Of a stretch of 64,000 bases of DNA, positions 26,650 through 35,237 are shown in pieces. The translations under genes and the position numbers were made by a program. Source of the DNA: an uncultured Pseudomonadota bacterium (GTDB taxonomy: Bacteria; Pseudomonadota; Gammaproteobacteria; Burkholderiales; SG8-39). How positions within the stretch are numbered: position 1 is the first letter of the stretch; every line of letters begins with the position of its first letter. Below the pieces are notes generated by a model. It saw nothing but the letters and a program-made list of their open reading frames with translations, ran no database searches and had not been told where the DNA came from. The stretch covers positions 1-64,000 of the forward strand of contig CAIVVS010000316.1 of the NCBI GenBank assembly GCA_903909415.1, in the 5' to 3' direction.

Positions 26650-27950
26650 ATGAGGATCATCGAAGAGGACGTGCTGCGTTCGCTCGTCCATCGCGACCAC
26701 GTCCACCGCTCGGTCTACCTGGACCGCGACATTTTCGAGCTGGAGATGCAGCGCATCTTCGGGCGCACCTGGGTCTATGTCGGGCACGACAGCCAGGTGC
26801 CCCATCCCGGCGACTATTTCGCGACGCGCATGGGCTCGCAGCCGGTGGTGCTGTCGCGCCACACCGACGGCAAGGTGTACGTGCTCTTCAACAGCTGCGG
26901 GCACCGCGGCGCCGTGGTGTGCAGCGAGGACAGCGGCAACGTCGAGCTGTTCCGCTGCCCCTACCATGGCTGGACCTTCAAGACGGACGGTTCCCTGGAC
27001 GCGGTGTCCATGCCGCGCGGCTACGGCCCCGCCATCGACCTCAGGACCCCTCGCTCGGCATGGGCCGGGTGCCGCGCATGGAGGTGTACCGCGGCTTCGT
27101 GTTCGCCAGCCTGGCGGCCGACGGCCCCACGCTGATGGAACACCTGGGCTCGGCGCGCGACAGCATCGACGAGGTGGTGGACAAGGCGCCGGGCGACGCG
27201 ATCGACCTGTCCGGCGGCGTGCACAAGTACATGTTCCGCGGCAACTGGAAGCTGCAGCTGGAGAACGTGGTGGACATGTACCACGTGCCCTTCTCGCACG
27301 AGTCCACCCTCGGGCCGGGAGGCCGGCAGTTCGGCCGCGGCCGCGGCCAGAATGCCGGGTCGGCGATCAGCGACAAGGGCAGCGCCGCGGCGCGCTGGGA
27401 GCAGCGCACCGCCTGGGGCGCGCGCGACAACGGCCACGGCTACGCCGGCCACCAGCCGATCGCCGAGGAGCTGCCCGACGACCCGGTGTTCCGCGAGTAC
27501 TTCGCCGCGCTGGAGCAGCGCCATGGCAAGGAGCGCGCGCTGGAGGTGCTGCGCCCGCGCAGGCACAACACCGCGTTCTTCCCGAACATGACCCTGCAGG
27601 CGCTGAACCAGCACGTGCGCGTCATCATCCCGGTCGCGGTGGACCGCACCGAGATCCACGTCTATCCGGTCCAGCTCAAGGGCGCGCCGCGCGAGATGAA
27701 CCGCGGTTTCGTGCGCCACCTGAACCTCACGCACTCGGCTGCCTCGCTGATCCAGACCGATGACCTGGAGTGCTTCCGCCGCTGCCAGGAGGGATTGGCG
27801 GCACAGAGCTCGGACTGGGTGTGGTTCGCGCGCGGCGTGGAAACCGACCGCGAGGACGAGCGCGGCGACTACGTCAACAACGGCACCGTCGAGCTCCAGC
27901 AGCGCGCGCAGTACGCCGCGTGGCTGCGCTGGATGGGGAGCGCGGCATGA
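26650..27950 (+). pseudogene. Aromatic-ring-hydroxylating dioxygenase alpha subunit, frameshifted
   Basis: Rieske non-haem iron oxygenase large subunit, about 433 residues once one base is restored. The first frame (from ATG 26650, good GGAGGAGGG site) holds the Rieske centre: Cys83-x-His85 (NSCGHRGAVV) and Cys103-x2-His106 (FRCPYHGW). After PAIDL near 27045 the frame changes; adding one base after AGG restores DPSLGMGRVPRMEVYRGF and the remainder to 27950, including the iron facial triad (DMYHVPFSH). The beta subunit follows with a four-base overlap. No reductase or ferredoxin gene is adjacent. It may be intact in the organism if the missing base is a sequence error. Confidence 0.85.
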
Positions 27951-28462
27951 GCGCGCTGCCGGTGGGATCCCCCGCGGCCGCGTCGCTGTCCGACCGCACC
28001 GCGATCGAGGCCTTCCTGGTGCGCGAGGCGACGCTGCTCGATGATCGCGAGTTCGAGCAGTGGCGCGACCTGTTCGACGAGGACGGCTGGTACTGGGTGC
28101 CCCTGAACGCCGCCCACACCGACCCGGGCGCGCATGCCGCGCTGTTCTACGACGACCGCAAGATGATGCAGACGCGCATCGACCGGCTGCGCCACCCGCG
28201 CATCCACGCGCAGACGCCGCCGCACCGCACCTGCCGGCAGGTGGGCAACGTGACCATCGTCGAGTCGGACGCGGCCGCCGGCGAGTGCACCGTGCGCTCG
28301 ACGCTGTTCCTCGCCGACTACCGGGTGCACATGCAGCGGACCTTCGCCGCGCACGTGCGCCACCGGCTGCGCGCCACGCCGCAGGGCTTGCGCATCGCCT
28401 GGAAGCGCGTGGACCTGATCAATGCGGACGACGTCCACGAGTTGATCGCCATCCCGTTCTGA
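27947..28462 (+). CDS. Aromatic-ring-hydroxylating dioxygenase beta subunit
   Basis: Small (SnoaL/NTF2-fold) structural subunit of the hexameric oxygenase, 171 residues. Typical blocks are AIEAFLVREATLLDDREFEQ, WRDLFDEDGWYWVPLN, DDRKMMQTRIDRLRHPRIHA and the C-terminal RIAWKRVDLIN. Its ATG overlaps the alpha-subunit stop (ATGA), so the two are translated together, which argues that the upstream frameshift is recent or artefactual. The substrate cannot be predicted; anthranilate, benzoate and salicylate-type enzymes share this two-subunit layout. Confidence 0.92.
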   Translation: MSALPVGSPAAASLSDRTAIEAFLVREATLLDDREFEQWRDLFDEDGWYWVPLNAAHTDPGAHAALFYDDRKMMQTRIDRLRHPRIHAQTPPHRTCRQVGNVTIVESDAAAGECTVRSTLFLADYRVHMQRTFAAHVRHRLRATPQGLRIAWKRVDLINADDVHELIAIPF

Positions 28463-28489
28463 CCGACCGGCCCGGAGCAAGACACGCCC

Positions 28490-29593
28490 ATGAGCAGCAA
28501 ACCCACCGTCCTGGTACTGACCAACGAGCAGACGCGCGGCCTGGTGCCGATGGCCGATGCGATCCGCCTGATCGAGGAGGCCTACGCCGACCTCGGGCAC
28601 AACCGCGCGCAGGTGCTCAACCGGCGCCGCCTGCACATCCCGCTGGACCGGGCCGAGGGCGAGACGCCCACCTGGTTCCAGCTCAACGTCATCTCCGGCG
28701 CGGTGCCCTGCCATGGCGTGGCGGCGGTGCGGCTGAACGCGCGCCACACCAGCTTCCCGTTCCTGGGCGGGGAGCGGCGCAAGAAATACCCCGGCGGCAT
28801 GACCGGCCTGGTGCTGGTGTGGGACCTGAACACCCGCGCGCTGCTGGGCATCGTGCAGGAGGAGGCGATCTCGCCGCTGCGCGTGGGCGCGACCTCGGCG
28901 GTCGCCGCCAAGTACCTGTGCCGCCAGGACGCGAAGGTCGCGGGCCTGATCGGCGCCGGCCTGCAGGCGGTGGGCCAGATTTCCGCGCTGATGGCGGTGC
29001 GCCCGGGCCTTGAGGAAGTGAAGGTCTACTCCGTGCGTCCTGACCGCCGCGATCGCTTCGCCGCGTGGATCGCGAAGGAGTTCGGCGTGAAGGCGCGCGC
29101 GGTCGACTCGGCCGAGAAGTGCGTGCGCGAGTCGGACGTGATCTTCACCGCCACCACCGCCACCGACCCGATGATCCAGGGCGAATGGCTGGAAGAAGGC
29201 GCGCACGTGTGCGGCATGATAGGCGCGCCGCGCTTCGATTCGCGCCGCGAGCTGGATGACGAGGTCGGGCGGCGCGCGGACATCATCGTCGTCAACTCGC
29301 TCAGCCAGGTGAAGGAAGACCTCCAGCCGGAGATCTGGGACCCGATACGCAAGGGCTACCTGACCTGGGAATTCATCAACGAGCTCTCGGACCTGTGCAC
29401 CGGGCGCTTTCCCGGCCGCATGGGCAACAAGCAGATCACCTGGCACAGCAACAACGTCGGCATGGGCGTGCAGTTCGCCGCGGTGTGCAAGCGCGCCATT
29501 GACGTGGCGCGCGAGCGCGGCATCGGCACCGAGCTGCCCGGCGAGCTGTTCATGGCCCCGGAGTTCTCGGAATCGGAGGAGTTCCGCCTATGA
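28490..29593 (+). CDS. Ornithine cyclodeaminase / mu-crystallin family protein
   Basis: NAD(P)-binding protein of 367 residues. The Rossmann segment is AGLIGAGLQAVGQISALM, preceded by ISPLRVGATSAVAAKYL, the conserved ligand and dimer block of the family; RHTSFPFLGG and GMTGLVLVWDLNTRALLGIV are also typical. The family covers ornithine and alanine dehydrogenases, ketimine reductases and enzymes of opine-type metabolites, so substrate is open. It starts 27 bases after the dioxygenase beta gene and overlaps the next Bug receptor by four bases, placing it in the same operon and suggesting a nitrogen-containing intermediate. Confidence 0.88.
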   Translation: MSSKPTVLVLTNEQTRGLVPMADAIRLIEEAYADLGHNRAQVLNRRRLHIPLDRAEGETPTWFQLNVISGAVPCHGVAAVRLNARHTSFPFLGGERRKKYPGGMTGLVLVWDLNTRALLGIVQEEAISPLRVGATSAVAAKYLCRQDAKVAGLIGAGLQAVGQISALMAVRPGLEEVKVYSVRPDRRDRFAAWIAKEFGVKARAVDSAEKCVRESDVIFTATTATDPMIQGEWLEEGAHVCGMIGAPRFDSRRELDDEVGRRADIIVVNSLSQVKEDLQPEIWDPIRKGYLTWEFINELSDLCTGRFPGRMGNKQITWHSNNVGMGVQFAAVCKRAIDVARERGIGTELPGELFMAPEFSESEEFRL

Positions 29594-30546
29594 AGCCTGT
29601 TTCGTTGCTGGCGCTGGCCGCCGCGCTGCTGGCCGCGACCGCCCTGCCGCTGCACGCGCAGGAGTGGCCGAACAAGTCCATACGCGTCGTCTTCCCCTAC
29701 CAGCCCGGCGGCGGCGGGGACATCATCACGCGCCTGGTCATGGATCGCGTCGGGCGCAAGCTTGGCCAGCAGTTCGTGATCGACAACCGGTCCGGGGCGG
29801 GCGGCATCATCGGCGCCGACATCGTCGCCAAGTCCAAGCCGGACGGCTACACCTTCGTCGTGTCTGGCATGGGTTCGCACGTGGTCGCGCCGGTGCTGAA
29901 TCAGGCGCCATTCGACCCGATGAAGGACTTCACGCACGTCGCGCTGTTCGGTGGCCCGCCGCTGGTGCTGGCGGTGCATCCCGATTTCCAGGCCAGGACG
30001 CTGCAGCAGTACCTCGAGCTGACCAGGACGCTGCCCGACGGCATCGTGTTCGGCTCGCCCGGGCCGGGCACCCATGGCCACCTGCTGGGGGAGATGGTCA
30101 AGTCCCTGTCCGGCGGCAAGATGCTGCACGCCCCCTACAAGGGCGGCGGCCCGGCGGCGGGGGACCTGGTCGCCGGCCACATCCCGTCGGCCATCGTCAC
30201 CCTGGGATCCTCGGCGTCCTTCGTGCGCGGGGGCAAGCTGCGGCTGCTTGCGATCGCGTCGCCCAGGCGCGTGCCGGATTTCCCGACCGTGCCCACCTTC
30301 GTCGAGGCCGGCTACAAGGACATCGTCGCGACCACGTGGTTCTCCCTGTCCGGCCCCGCGGGGCTGCCACGCCCGATCGCCGCCAAGCTCAACGCCGAAG
30401 TGCGGGCCGCCGTGGCCATTCCCGAGGTTCGCGAACGGCTGATGGCCGACGGCATCGAGCCCGGCGACATGGACGTGGACGCGTTCACCGAGTTCTTCCG
30501 TGCCGAGATCGCGCGCTGGGCGCCGCTGGCGCGGGCGGTGAAGTAG
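29590..30546 (+). CDS. Bug/TctC-family periplasmic solute receptor
   Basis: Third receptor of this family, 318 residues, with a short Sec signal peptide (residues 1-23, ending ATALPLHAQ). Family features: WPNKSIRVVFPYQPGGGGDI, IDNRSGAGGIIGADIV, KSKPDGYTFVVSG, HAPYKGGGPAAGDLVAGHI. The ATG overlaps the stop of the cyclodeaminase-family gene (ATGA), so translation is coupled. Likely binds the substrate or a related acid for this operon. Confidence 0.92.
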   Translation: MKPVSLLALAAALLAATALPLHAQEWPNKSIRVVFPYQPGGGGDIITRLVMDRVGRKLGQQFVIDNRSGAGGIIGADIVAKSKPDGYTFVVSGMGSHVVAPVLNQAPFDPMKDFTHVALFGGPPLVLAVHPDFQARTLQQYLELTRTLPDGIVFGSPGPGTHGHLLGEMVKSLSGGKMLHAPYKGGGPAAGDLVAGHIPSAIVTLGSSASFVRGGKLRLLAIASPRRVPDFPTVPTFVEAGYKDIVATTWFSLSGPAGLPRPIAAKLNAEVRAAVAIPEVRERLMADGIEPGDMDVDAFTEFFRAEIARWAPLARAVK

Positions 30547-30597
30547 CCCGCCGGGACGGCGTCGCAGGCGTCGCTACCGGGCTGGTAATGTGGCGAC

Positions 30598-31083
30598 ATG
30601 GATGAACCGACCCGGGCGCTGCTGCGCCAGCTGATCCACACCCGGCTCACCGCCTCATTGGGCACGGTGCACAAGGGCGATCCCTTCGTTTCCATGGTGC
30701 CTTACGCGCTGCACGGCGACGCACCGGATTTCCTGATCCCGCATTTCATCATCCATGTGAGCACCTTGTCGCCGCACACCCGGCAGATGCTGGCGCATCC
30801 GCGCGTCAGCCTGATGGTGGTCGAGGGCGAGGACAGCGGCACCGAGCCGCAGGCCCTGCCGCGCGTGACGGTGCAGGGCGAGGCGCGGCAACTGACCGCT
30901 GACGATCCTCGGCTTGATGACGCGCGCGCCGCCTACCTCGCGCGCTTCCCGTCGTCGGCGCTGATGTTCACGCTGGGCGACTTCTCGCTGTTCGCGATCC
31001 GGCCGCAGTCGGTGCGGGTCGTGGCCGGGTTCGGGCGCGCCCACAGCCTCACGCCGGAGGCGTTCGCGCAGGCGATGCGCTGA
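30598..31083 (+). CDS. Pyridoxamine 5'-phosphate oxidase-related FMN-binding protein
   Basis: Split-barrel flavoprotein of 161 residues. TRLTASLGTVHKGDPFVSMV and HFIIHVSTLSPHTRQMLAHP followed by RVSLMVVE match the PNPOx-like/HugZ-type group, and the C-terminal LGDFSLFAIRPQSVRVVAGF is typical of HugZ-like haem-handling proteins. No second HugZ domain is present, so haem degradation is not established. It is separated from the Bug gene by 51 bases and converges on the next gene. Confidence 0.8.
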   Translation: MDEPTRALLRQLIHTRLTASLGTVHKGDPFVSMVPYALHGDAPDFLIPHFIIHVSTLSPHTRQMLAHPRVSLMVVEGEDSGTEPQALPRVTVQGEARQLTADDPRLDDARAAYLARFPSSALMFTLGDFSLFAIRPQSVRVVAGFGRAHSLTPEAFAQAMR

Positions 31084-31122
31084 GCGCGGGCGTTTCCGGC
31101 CGGCCCTGGCTCGCTTGCCTGC

Positions 31123-32088
31123 TCAGTTTCCCTTGATGTTCGCCCGCTTGATCACCGGCACCCAGCGGTCGTTCTCCAGGTTCACGTAGTCGGTGAATTC
31201 CTGCGGAGACAGAGCGCGCACGTCCGAGCCCAGGTCCGTGAACTTCTTCGCGATGTCGGTTTCCTGCACCACCGCGCGCATCACCTCGTTCAGGCGGGTG
31301 ACCACGGGCGCTGGCGTCTTCGCGGGGCCGAACAGGCCGGTCCAGGTGACCGCCTCGAAATCCTTGAAGCCCTGTTCCTCGAAGCTCGGCACCTCGGGCA
31401 GCTGGCCGAAGCGCTTGCGCGAGGTGACCGCCAGCGCGCGCGACTTGCCGTCGCGCAGCAGCGGCAGCGCGACCGACACCTGCTCGAAGCTGAATTGCAC
31501 CTCGCCGGACATCAGCGCGGTCAGCGCCGGCGCGTTGCCCTTGTAGGTGACCGTAGTCCATTTCGCGCCGGTCAGCGTCTGAAGCAGCTCGCTCACCAGG
31601 TGGTTGGTGCTGCCCTGCCCGCCGGAGGCCATGAACAGGCCGCGCTTCCTTGCCAGCTCGATCAGCTCCTTCACCGACCTTGCGTCCACCGAGGGATGCA
31701 CCTGCAGCACGAGGGGCGTGAAGGATATGGCGCCGACGGCGACGAAGGAGGCGCGCCAGTCGAAATTGGCGCGGCCGTTGATCACCGGGCTGAACAGCAG
31801 CGGGCCGTTGGCACCGACGAAGTAGGTGTAGCCGTCGGGCGCGGCTGCTGCCACGAAGTCACCGGCGATCATGCCGCCCGCACCCGGCCGGTTCTCGACC
31901 ACAAAGGGCTGGCCGAGGATGTCCTGGAAGCGGTTGCCCACGATCCGCGCGGCGATGTCCACGTTGCCGCCGGGCGGGAACGGCACCACCAGCCGCACCG
32001 CCTTCTGCGGCCACTGCTGTGCCGCGGCGGTGGCGCACAGCAGGAGCGCCGGCACCAGTGCCGCCGCGACCTTCGTCCATTTGTTCAT
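31123..32088 (-). CDS. Bug/TctC-family periplasmic solute receptor
   Basis: Fourth receptor of the family, 321 residues, on the opposite strand. Signal peptide about residues 1-24 (WTKVAAALVPALLLCATAAA). Family blocks: WPQKAVRLVVPFPPGGNVDI, VENRPGAGGMIAGDFV, APDGYTYFVG and VTYKGNAPALTALMSGEVQF. GGAGG lies eight bases before the ATG at 32088; a longer in-frame start at 32124 is rejected. It lies 32 bases downstream of a Rieske oxygenase gene on the same strand, making a receptor-oxygenase pair. Confidence 0.92.
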   Translation of the reverse strand: MNKWTKVAAALVPALLLCATAAAQQWPQKAVRLVVPFPPGGNVDIAARIVGNRFQDILGQPFVVENRPGAGGMIAGDFVAAAAPDGYTYFVGANGPLLFSPVINGRANFDWRASFVAVGAISFTPLVLQVHPSVDARSVKELIELARKRGLFMASGGQGSTNHLVSELLQTLTGAKWTTVTYKGNAPALTALMSGEVQFSFEQVSVALPLLRDGKSRALAVTSRKRFGQLPEVPSFEEQGFKDFEAVTWTGLFGPAKTPAPVVTRLNEVMRAVVQETDIAKKFTDLGSDVRALSPQEFTDYVNLENDRWVPVIKRANIKGN

Positions 32089-32120
32089 CGTGCCTCCTCC
32101 AGTCGGGTGGTGGCGCCGGA

Positions 32121-33401
32121 TCACTCCGGCGGCAGGGTCAGGCGGTAGTTGCCCTCGGCCACGTCGCGGCCGATCTTCAGGCGCAGCTCGCGATCCTCGG
32201 CCTCAGTGGCCGCGCGCGGGGCGTGGATCACGGTGTTCTGCGTGCGGGTGCGTGCGCGCGCCTTCGGGTCGCGCAACAGCCCCTTGGGGTCGCGGCCCGT
32301 TTCGACCGCGGCGATGTCGGCGCGCAGGTAGTCGCGGAACATCCGGATGCCGATGTCGCTCTCGGTCAGGTTCTCGTAGTCGTGGATGTTGATCGGGCCC
32401 TGGCTGACCTGCGCGTCGTAGTCGCCCGGATGGCGCTGCCGCGCTTCGTACGGCCGGTCATTGGCCTGGCCGAAGGCGCGCGCCTTCTGGTAGTCCTTGA
32501 GCGGCGAGCGCTTGTCGTTCAGCAGCAGGTAGTAGCGCTTGGTGTTGGTGTCGTCCATGGGCACGGCCCAGATGGCGATGAAGGGCGGCTGCGACACCCC
32601 GCCCTTGTTGCCGCGCTGGTTGTCCGCGGCCACGAAATTCATGTTGCCGTACAGCGCGTCCACGATGCGCACCCAGACGTTGTCGCCGACGCGGCGCGTG
32701 GCCACGTAGTGCGTTCCGGCGTCGTTGTCGAAGAACTGCATGTCCGGCAGCACGCCCATCTCGTCCGAGAAGCCGCGCTGCGTGCCGCTCATCAGCACGT
32801 GCAGGAAGGCGGTGTGCGCCGGGTCCATGCCGTTCTCCTGCACCTGCAGCCAGTTGCAATCCATGATCCCGGTGCGCTCCAGCGCCGGCTGGATCTCCAG
32901 TTCGGGCATGTCGTACATGTCGAACATGGGCAAGGGCGGCTTCCTGTCCGGCGGGCCCATGTAGGCGAACACCAGGTCGTGGAACACCTCGACCGGGTAG
33001 GCGCCGTGCACGATGCGGCCCGCGTCCTTGAAGGGCTTGCCGGCGGGCGTGTCGAGGATGGTGCCGTCGGTGTCGTACTCCCAGCCGTGGTAGAAGCAGC
33101 GGATGCCGTGCTTGCCGATCACGCCGAACTCCAGCGACGCGCCGCGGTGGCTGCAGTGCAGCTCCAGCAGGCCGATCTCGCCGCGGCCGTCGCGGAACAG
33201 CACCAGGTCCTCGCCCAGCACGCGCACCTTGGTCGGCAGGTCGCTGAGCTCCTGGACGAAGGCCACCGGCTGCCAGAAGCGGCGCAGGTACTCGCCGCAG
33301 GGCGTGCCGCGTCCGACGCGGGTGAGGTAGTCATCCTCCTTGTAGTCGCGCGGGGAGTGGTAGGCGCCGAGGGGCTTGAGCAGCGGGCGGTCGGTGGGCA
33401 T
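32121..33401 (-). CDS. Rieske (2Fe-2S) aromatic oxygenase, phthalate 4,5-dioxygenase-like oxygenase subunit
   Basis: Single-component-type Rieske oxygenase alpha subunit, 426 residues. Rieske ligands: Cys83-x-His85 (LHCSHRGASLEFG) and Cys102-x2-His105 (RCFYHGWEYD). The mononuclear iron site is NGMDPAHTAFLH, with Asp and two His in the usual spacing. Long C-terminal tail and these spacings fit the phthalate dioxygenase / vanillate demethylase-like group, which is alpha-only and uses a separate reductase; no reductase gene is nearby. It is transcribed before a Bug receptor on the minus strand. Substrate unknown, probably an aromatic carboxylate. Confidence 0.9.
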   Translation of the reverse strand: MPTDRPLLKPLGAYHSPRDYKEDDYLTRVGRGTPCGEYLRRFWQPVAFVQELSDLPTKVRVLGEDLVLFRDGRGEIGLLELHCSHRGASLEFGVIGKHGIRCFYHGWEYDTDGTILDTPAGKPFKDAGRIVHGAYPVEVFHDLVFAYMGPPDRKPPLPMFDMYDMPELEIQPALERTGIMDCNWLQVQENGMDPAHTAFLHVLMSGTQRGFSDEMGVLPDMQFFDNDAGTHYVATRRVGDNVWVRIVDALYGNMNFVAADNQRGNKGGVSQPPFIAIWAVPMDDTNTKRYYLLLNDKRSPLKDYQKARAFGQANDRPYEARQRHPGDYDAQVSQGPINIHDYENLTESDIGIRMFRDYLRADIAAVETGRDPKGLLRDPKARARTRTQNTVIHAPRAATEAEDRELRLKIGRDVAEGNYRLTLPPE

Positions 33402-33499
33402 GGAGATTCCGGAGGAATGGGGTCGCGCGCCAGTTTGCTCCGCGCCCGGGGCTTTGGTTGTTGCGACGCAACCTGTCGTGCCGGGCGGGATGGCTGCTC

Positions 33500-34246
33500 C
33501 TACAGCGCCCGGCGGAAGGTGAGGTTGACCCGCGCCGCGCCCAGCAGCGGATGGTGGCCAGCTGTGACGGGCATCACGCCATGGAAGCGCAGCCGCGCCG
33601 GCCCGCCCCAGACCAGCACGTCGCCATGCGCCAGCGGCAGGCGCAGCGGCCGCTCGTCGCGCGTCATGCCGCCGAACAGGAACACCGCGGGCAGACCCAA
33701 GGACACGGACACGATGGGCTGGCTGAAATCGGCTTCGTTGCGGTCCTGGTGCAGCGACATGCGCGCGCCGGGCTCGTAGCGGTTGATCAGGCAGGCGTCG
33801 GGGGTGTAGCCGGGAAAGCCGGCCTGCCGCGCTGCCTCCGTCGCGAGGGCGGCGAACACCTCAGGCATTGCGGGCCAGGGGGCGCCCGTGACCGGGTCGT
33901 TGCCGGCATAGCGGTAGCCGCTGCGGTCGGTCACCCAGCCGGCCGTGCCGCAGTTGCTCATCGCCACCGACATCGGCCTTCCGCCCGGCGTCACGCTGTG
34001 CCGGAAGGGTGAGCGTGCCGTGACCTCGCCTATCGCCGCCAGCAGCAGCGCCTCGCGGGGCAGCGCATGGCCACGCAGCAAGAGTGCGCCGGGTGCGATG
34101 GTTTCGATTGCCGGTTGCTGACCGGCGAACAGGTCGGTGGCGTTTAGGCTTGCATCCTGTGCATCACTTGCGCTTCGAAGCCTCTCGATCCAGCAGGCTG
34201 CGCTTGCGCTCCACGCCCCAGCGGTAGCCCGCGAGCGCGCCGTCAT
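33500..34246 (-). CDS. alkB: Alpha-ketoglutarate-dependent DNA dealkylase AlkB
   Basis: Fe(II)/2-oxoglutarate oxygenase that removes N1-methyladenine and N3-methylcytosine lesions. Strong similarity to E. coli AlkB: SPFRHSVTPGGRPMSVAMSN, DACLINRYEPGARMSLHQDR (HxD iron ligands), PIVSVSLGLPAVFLFGG, then VWGGPARLRFHG and ARVNLTFRRAL (2-oxoglutarate Arg residues). Homology begins near 34135 (DLFAGQQPAIE). No ATG, GTG or TTG lies between the ada stop and that point; the only ATG, at 34246, is 83 bases inside ada. A CTG at 34132 would give about 210 residues, close to the usual 216. The start is therefore uncertain. Confidence 0.9.
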   Translation of the reverse strand: MTARSRATAGAWSASAACWIERLRSASDAQDASLNATDLFAGQQPAIETIAPGALLLRGHALPREALLLAAIGEVTARSPFRHSVTPGGRPMSVAMSNCGTAGWVTDRSGYRYAGNDPVTGAPWPAMPEVFAALATEAARQAGFPGYTPDACLINRYEPGARMSLHQDRNEADFSQPIVSVSLGLPAVFLFGGMTRDERPLRLPLAHGDVLVWGGPARLRFHGVMPVTAGHHPLLGAARVNLTFRRAL

Positions 34247-35075
34247 TGCGCACCACCCGATGGCAGGGAATGGCGACCGCGAGTGTGTTGGCGGCGCAGG
34301 CCCCGGCGACCGCGCGCACCGCGTTCGGCGCGCCGATGCGCGCGGCGAGCTCGGTGTAGCTGAGCGTCCGGCCGGCGGGAATCCTGCGCAACGCCTGCCA
34401 GACGCGCTGCTGGAAGGCGGTGCCGCGCACGTCCAGCGGCAGTTTCGCCGCGGCGGCATTGTCCGGATGCTCGACCAGCGCCACCACCTGTGCGACCAGG
34501 TGCTCGAACGCGGTATCGCTGCCGGTCAGCCGCGCCTTCGGGAAGCGGTCCTGCAGTTCTCGCGCCAGCGCGTCCGGATCCGCGCCCAGCGAGATCGCGC
34601 ACACGCCGCGCGCGCTTGCCGCCACCAGGATCGCGCCCAGCGAGGTCTGCCCGATGGCGAAGCGGATGTCGGTGTCCGTGCCGCCTGCGCGGTAGGCCGC
34701 CGGCTTCATGCCCAGGACCGCGCCCGCCTGTTCGTAGAAGCGCGCCGGCGACTGGTAGCCGGCGTCGTGGAGGGCGCCGGTCACGGTGCCGGCGCGCGCC
34801 AGTTCGTCGCGCACGCGGCCGGCGCGCACTGCGGCGGCGTAGGCCTTGGGCGTGATGCCGGTGGCGGACTTGAAGACGCGCTGGAAGTGCCAGGCGGAAA
34901 AGCCGGTGCGTTCGGCCAGGTGCGCAAGGCCGGGCGCGGGCCCGCCCGCGGCGATGGCGGCTTCGATCTCGCGGCAGGCGGCGGCCACCGAGTCGGCGTG
35001 CAGTGCGGCCCGCAGCAGCTTGCCGCGGTCCTTGGCGCGATTCGTTGCGGGGAACTTGCTGGGCATGGCGTTCAT
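34164..35075 (-). CDS. ada: Ada-type AraC regulator / O6-methylguanine-DNA methyltransferase, lacking the N-terminal Ada domain
   Basis: Repairs O6-methylguanine by suicide methyl transfer and is fused to a DNA-binding domain; 303 residues. The AraC-type HTH is at about 25-110 (ERTGFSAWHFQRVFKSATGI); the methyltransferase has FQQRVWQALRRIPAGRTLSY and the active Cys in IPCHRVVRNDG, followed by AGYRWGVERKR. The Zn-binding phosphotriester domain with Cys38 of E. coli Ada is absent, so methylation-triggered activation through it cannot occur. GGGAAG precedes the ATG at 35075. Located just upstream of alkB, which is the classical adaptive-response pairing. Confidence 0.93.
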   Translation of the reverse strand: MNAMPSKFPATNRAKDRGKLLRAALHADSVAAACREIEAAIAAGGPAPGLAHLAERTGFSAWHFQRVFKSATGITPKAYAAAVRAGRVRDELARAGTVTGALHDAGYQSPARFYEQAGAVLGMKPAAYRAGGTDTDIRFAIGQTSLGAILVAASARGVCAISLGADPDALARELQDRFPKARLTGSDTAFEHLVAQVVALVEHPDNAAAAKLPLDVRGTAFQQRVWQALRRIPAGRTLSYTELAARIGAPNAVRAVAGACAANTLAVAIPCHRVVRNDGALAGYRWGVERKRSLLDREASKRK

Positions 35076-35164
35076 TGTCGCTTCCCGTGCTGTGGCGTGC
35101 GTGCAATGTAGTCCCATGGCGGTGGCGGCGCCTCCCGGTTCTTGCGATGCGGCCCCTCCTGCAA

Positions 35165-35225
35165 TGCGTCAGAAATATTCATATAAATCAGCCATTTATG
35201 CCAAAATGGGATACTTTTCCGCTGC
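35165..35225 (+). promoter_or_regulatory. AT-rich promoter region between ada and glutathione peroxidase
   Basis: A sharply AT-rich stretch in an otherwise GC-rich sequence, containing TATAAA, TTATGC and GATACT as possible -10 elements. It lies between the divergent ada and glutathione peroxidase genes and probably holds promoters for one or both. I could not settle a single -35/-10 pair. Confidence 0.4.
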
Positions 35226-35237
35226 TGGAGCTGCGAC

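Noticed and set aside
33500..35075. Ada-AlkB fusion protein
   Set aside because: The ada frame has a proper stop after KRK and AlkB is in another frame; no single-frame fusion exists in this sequence.
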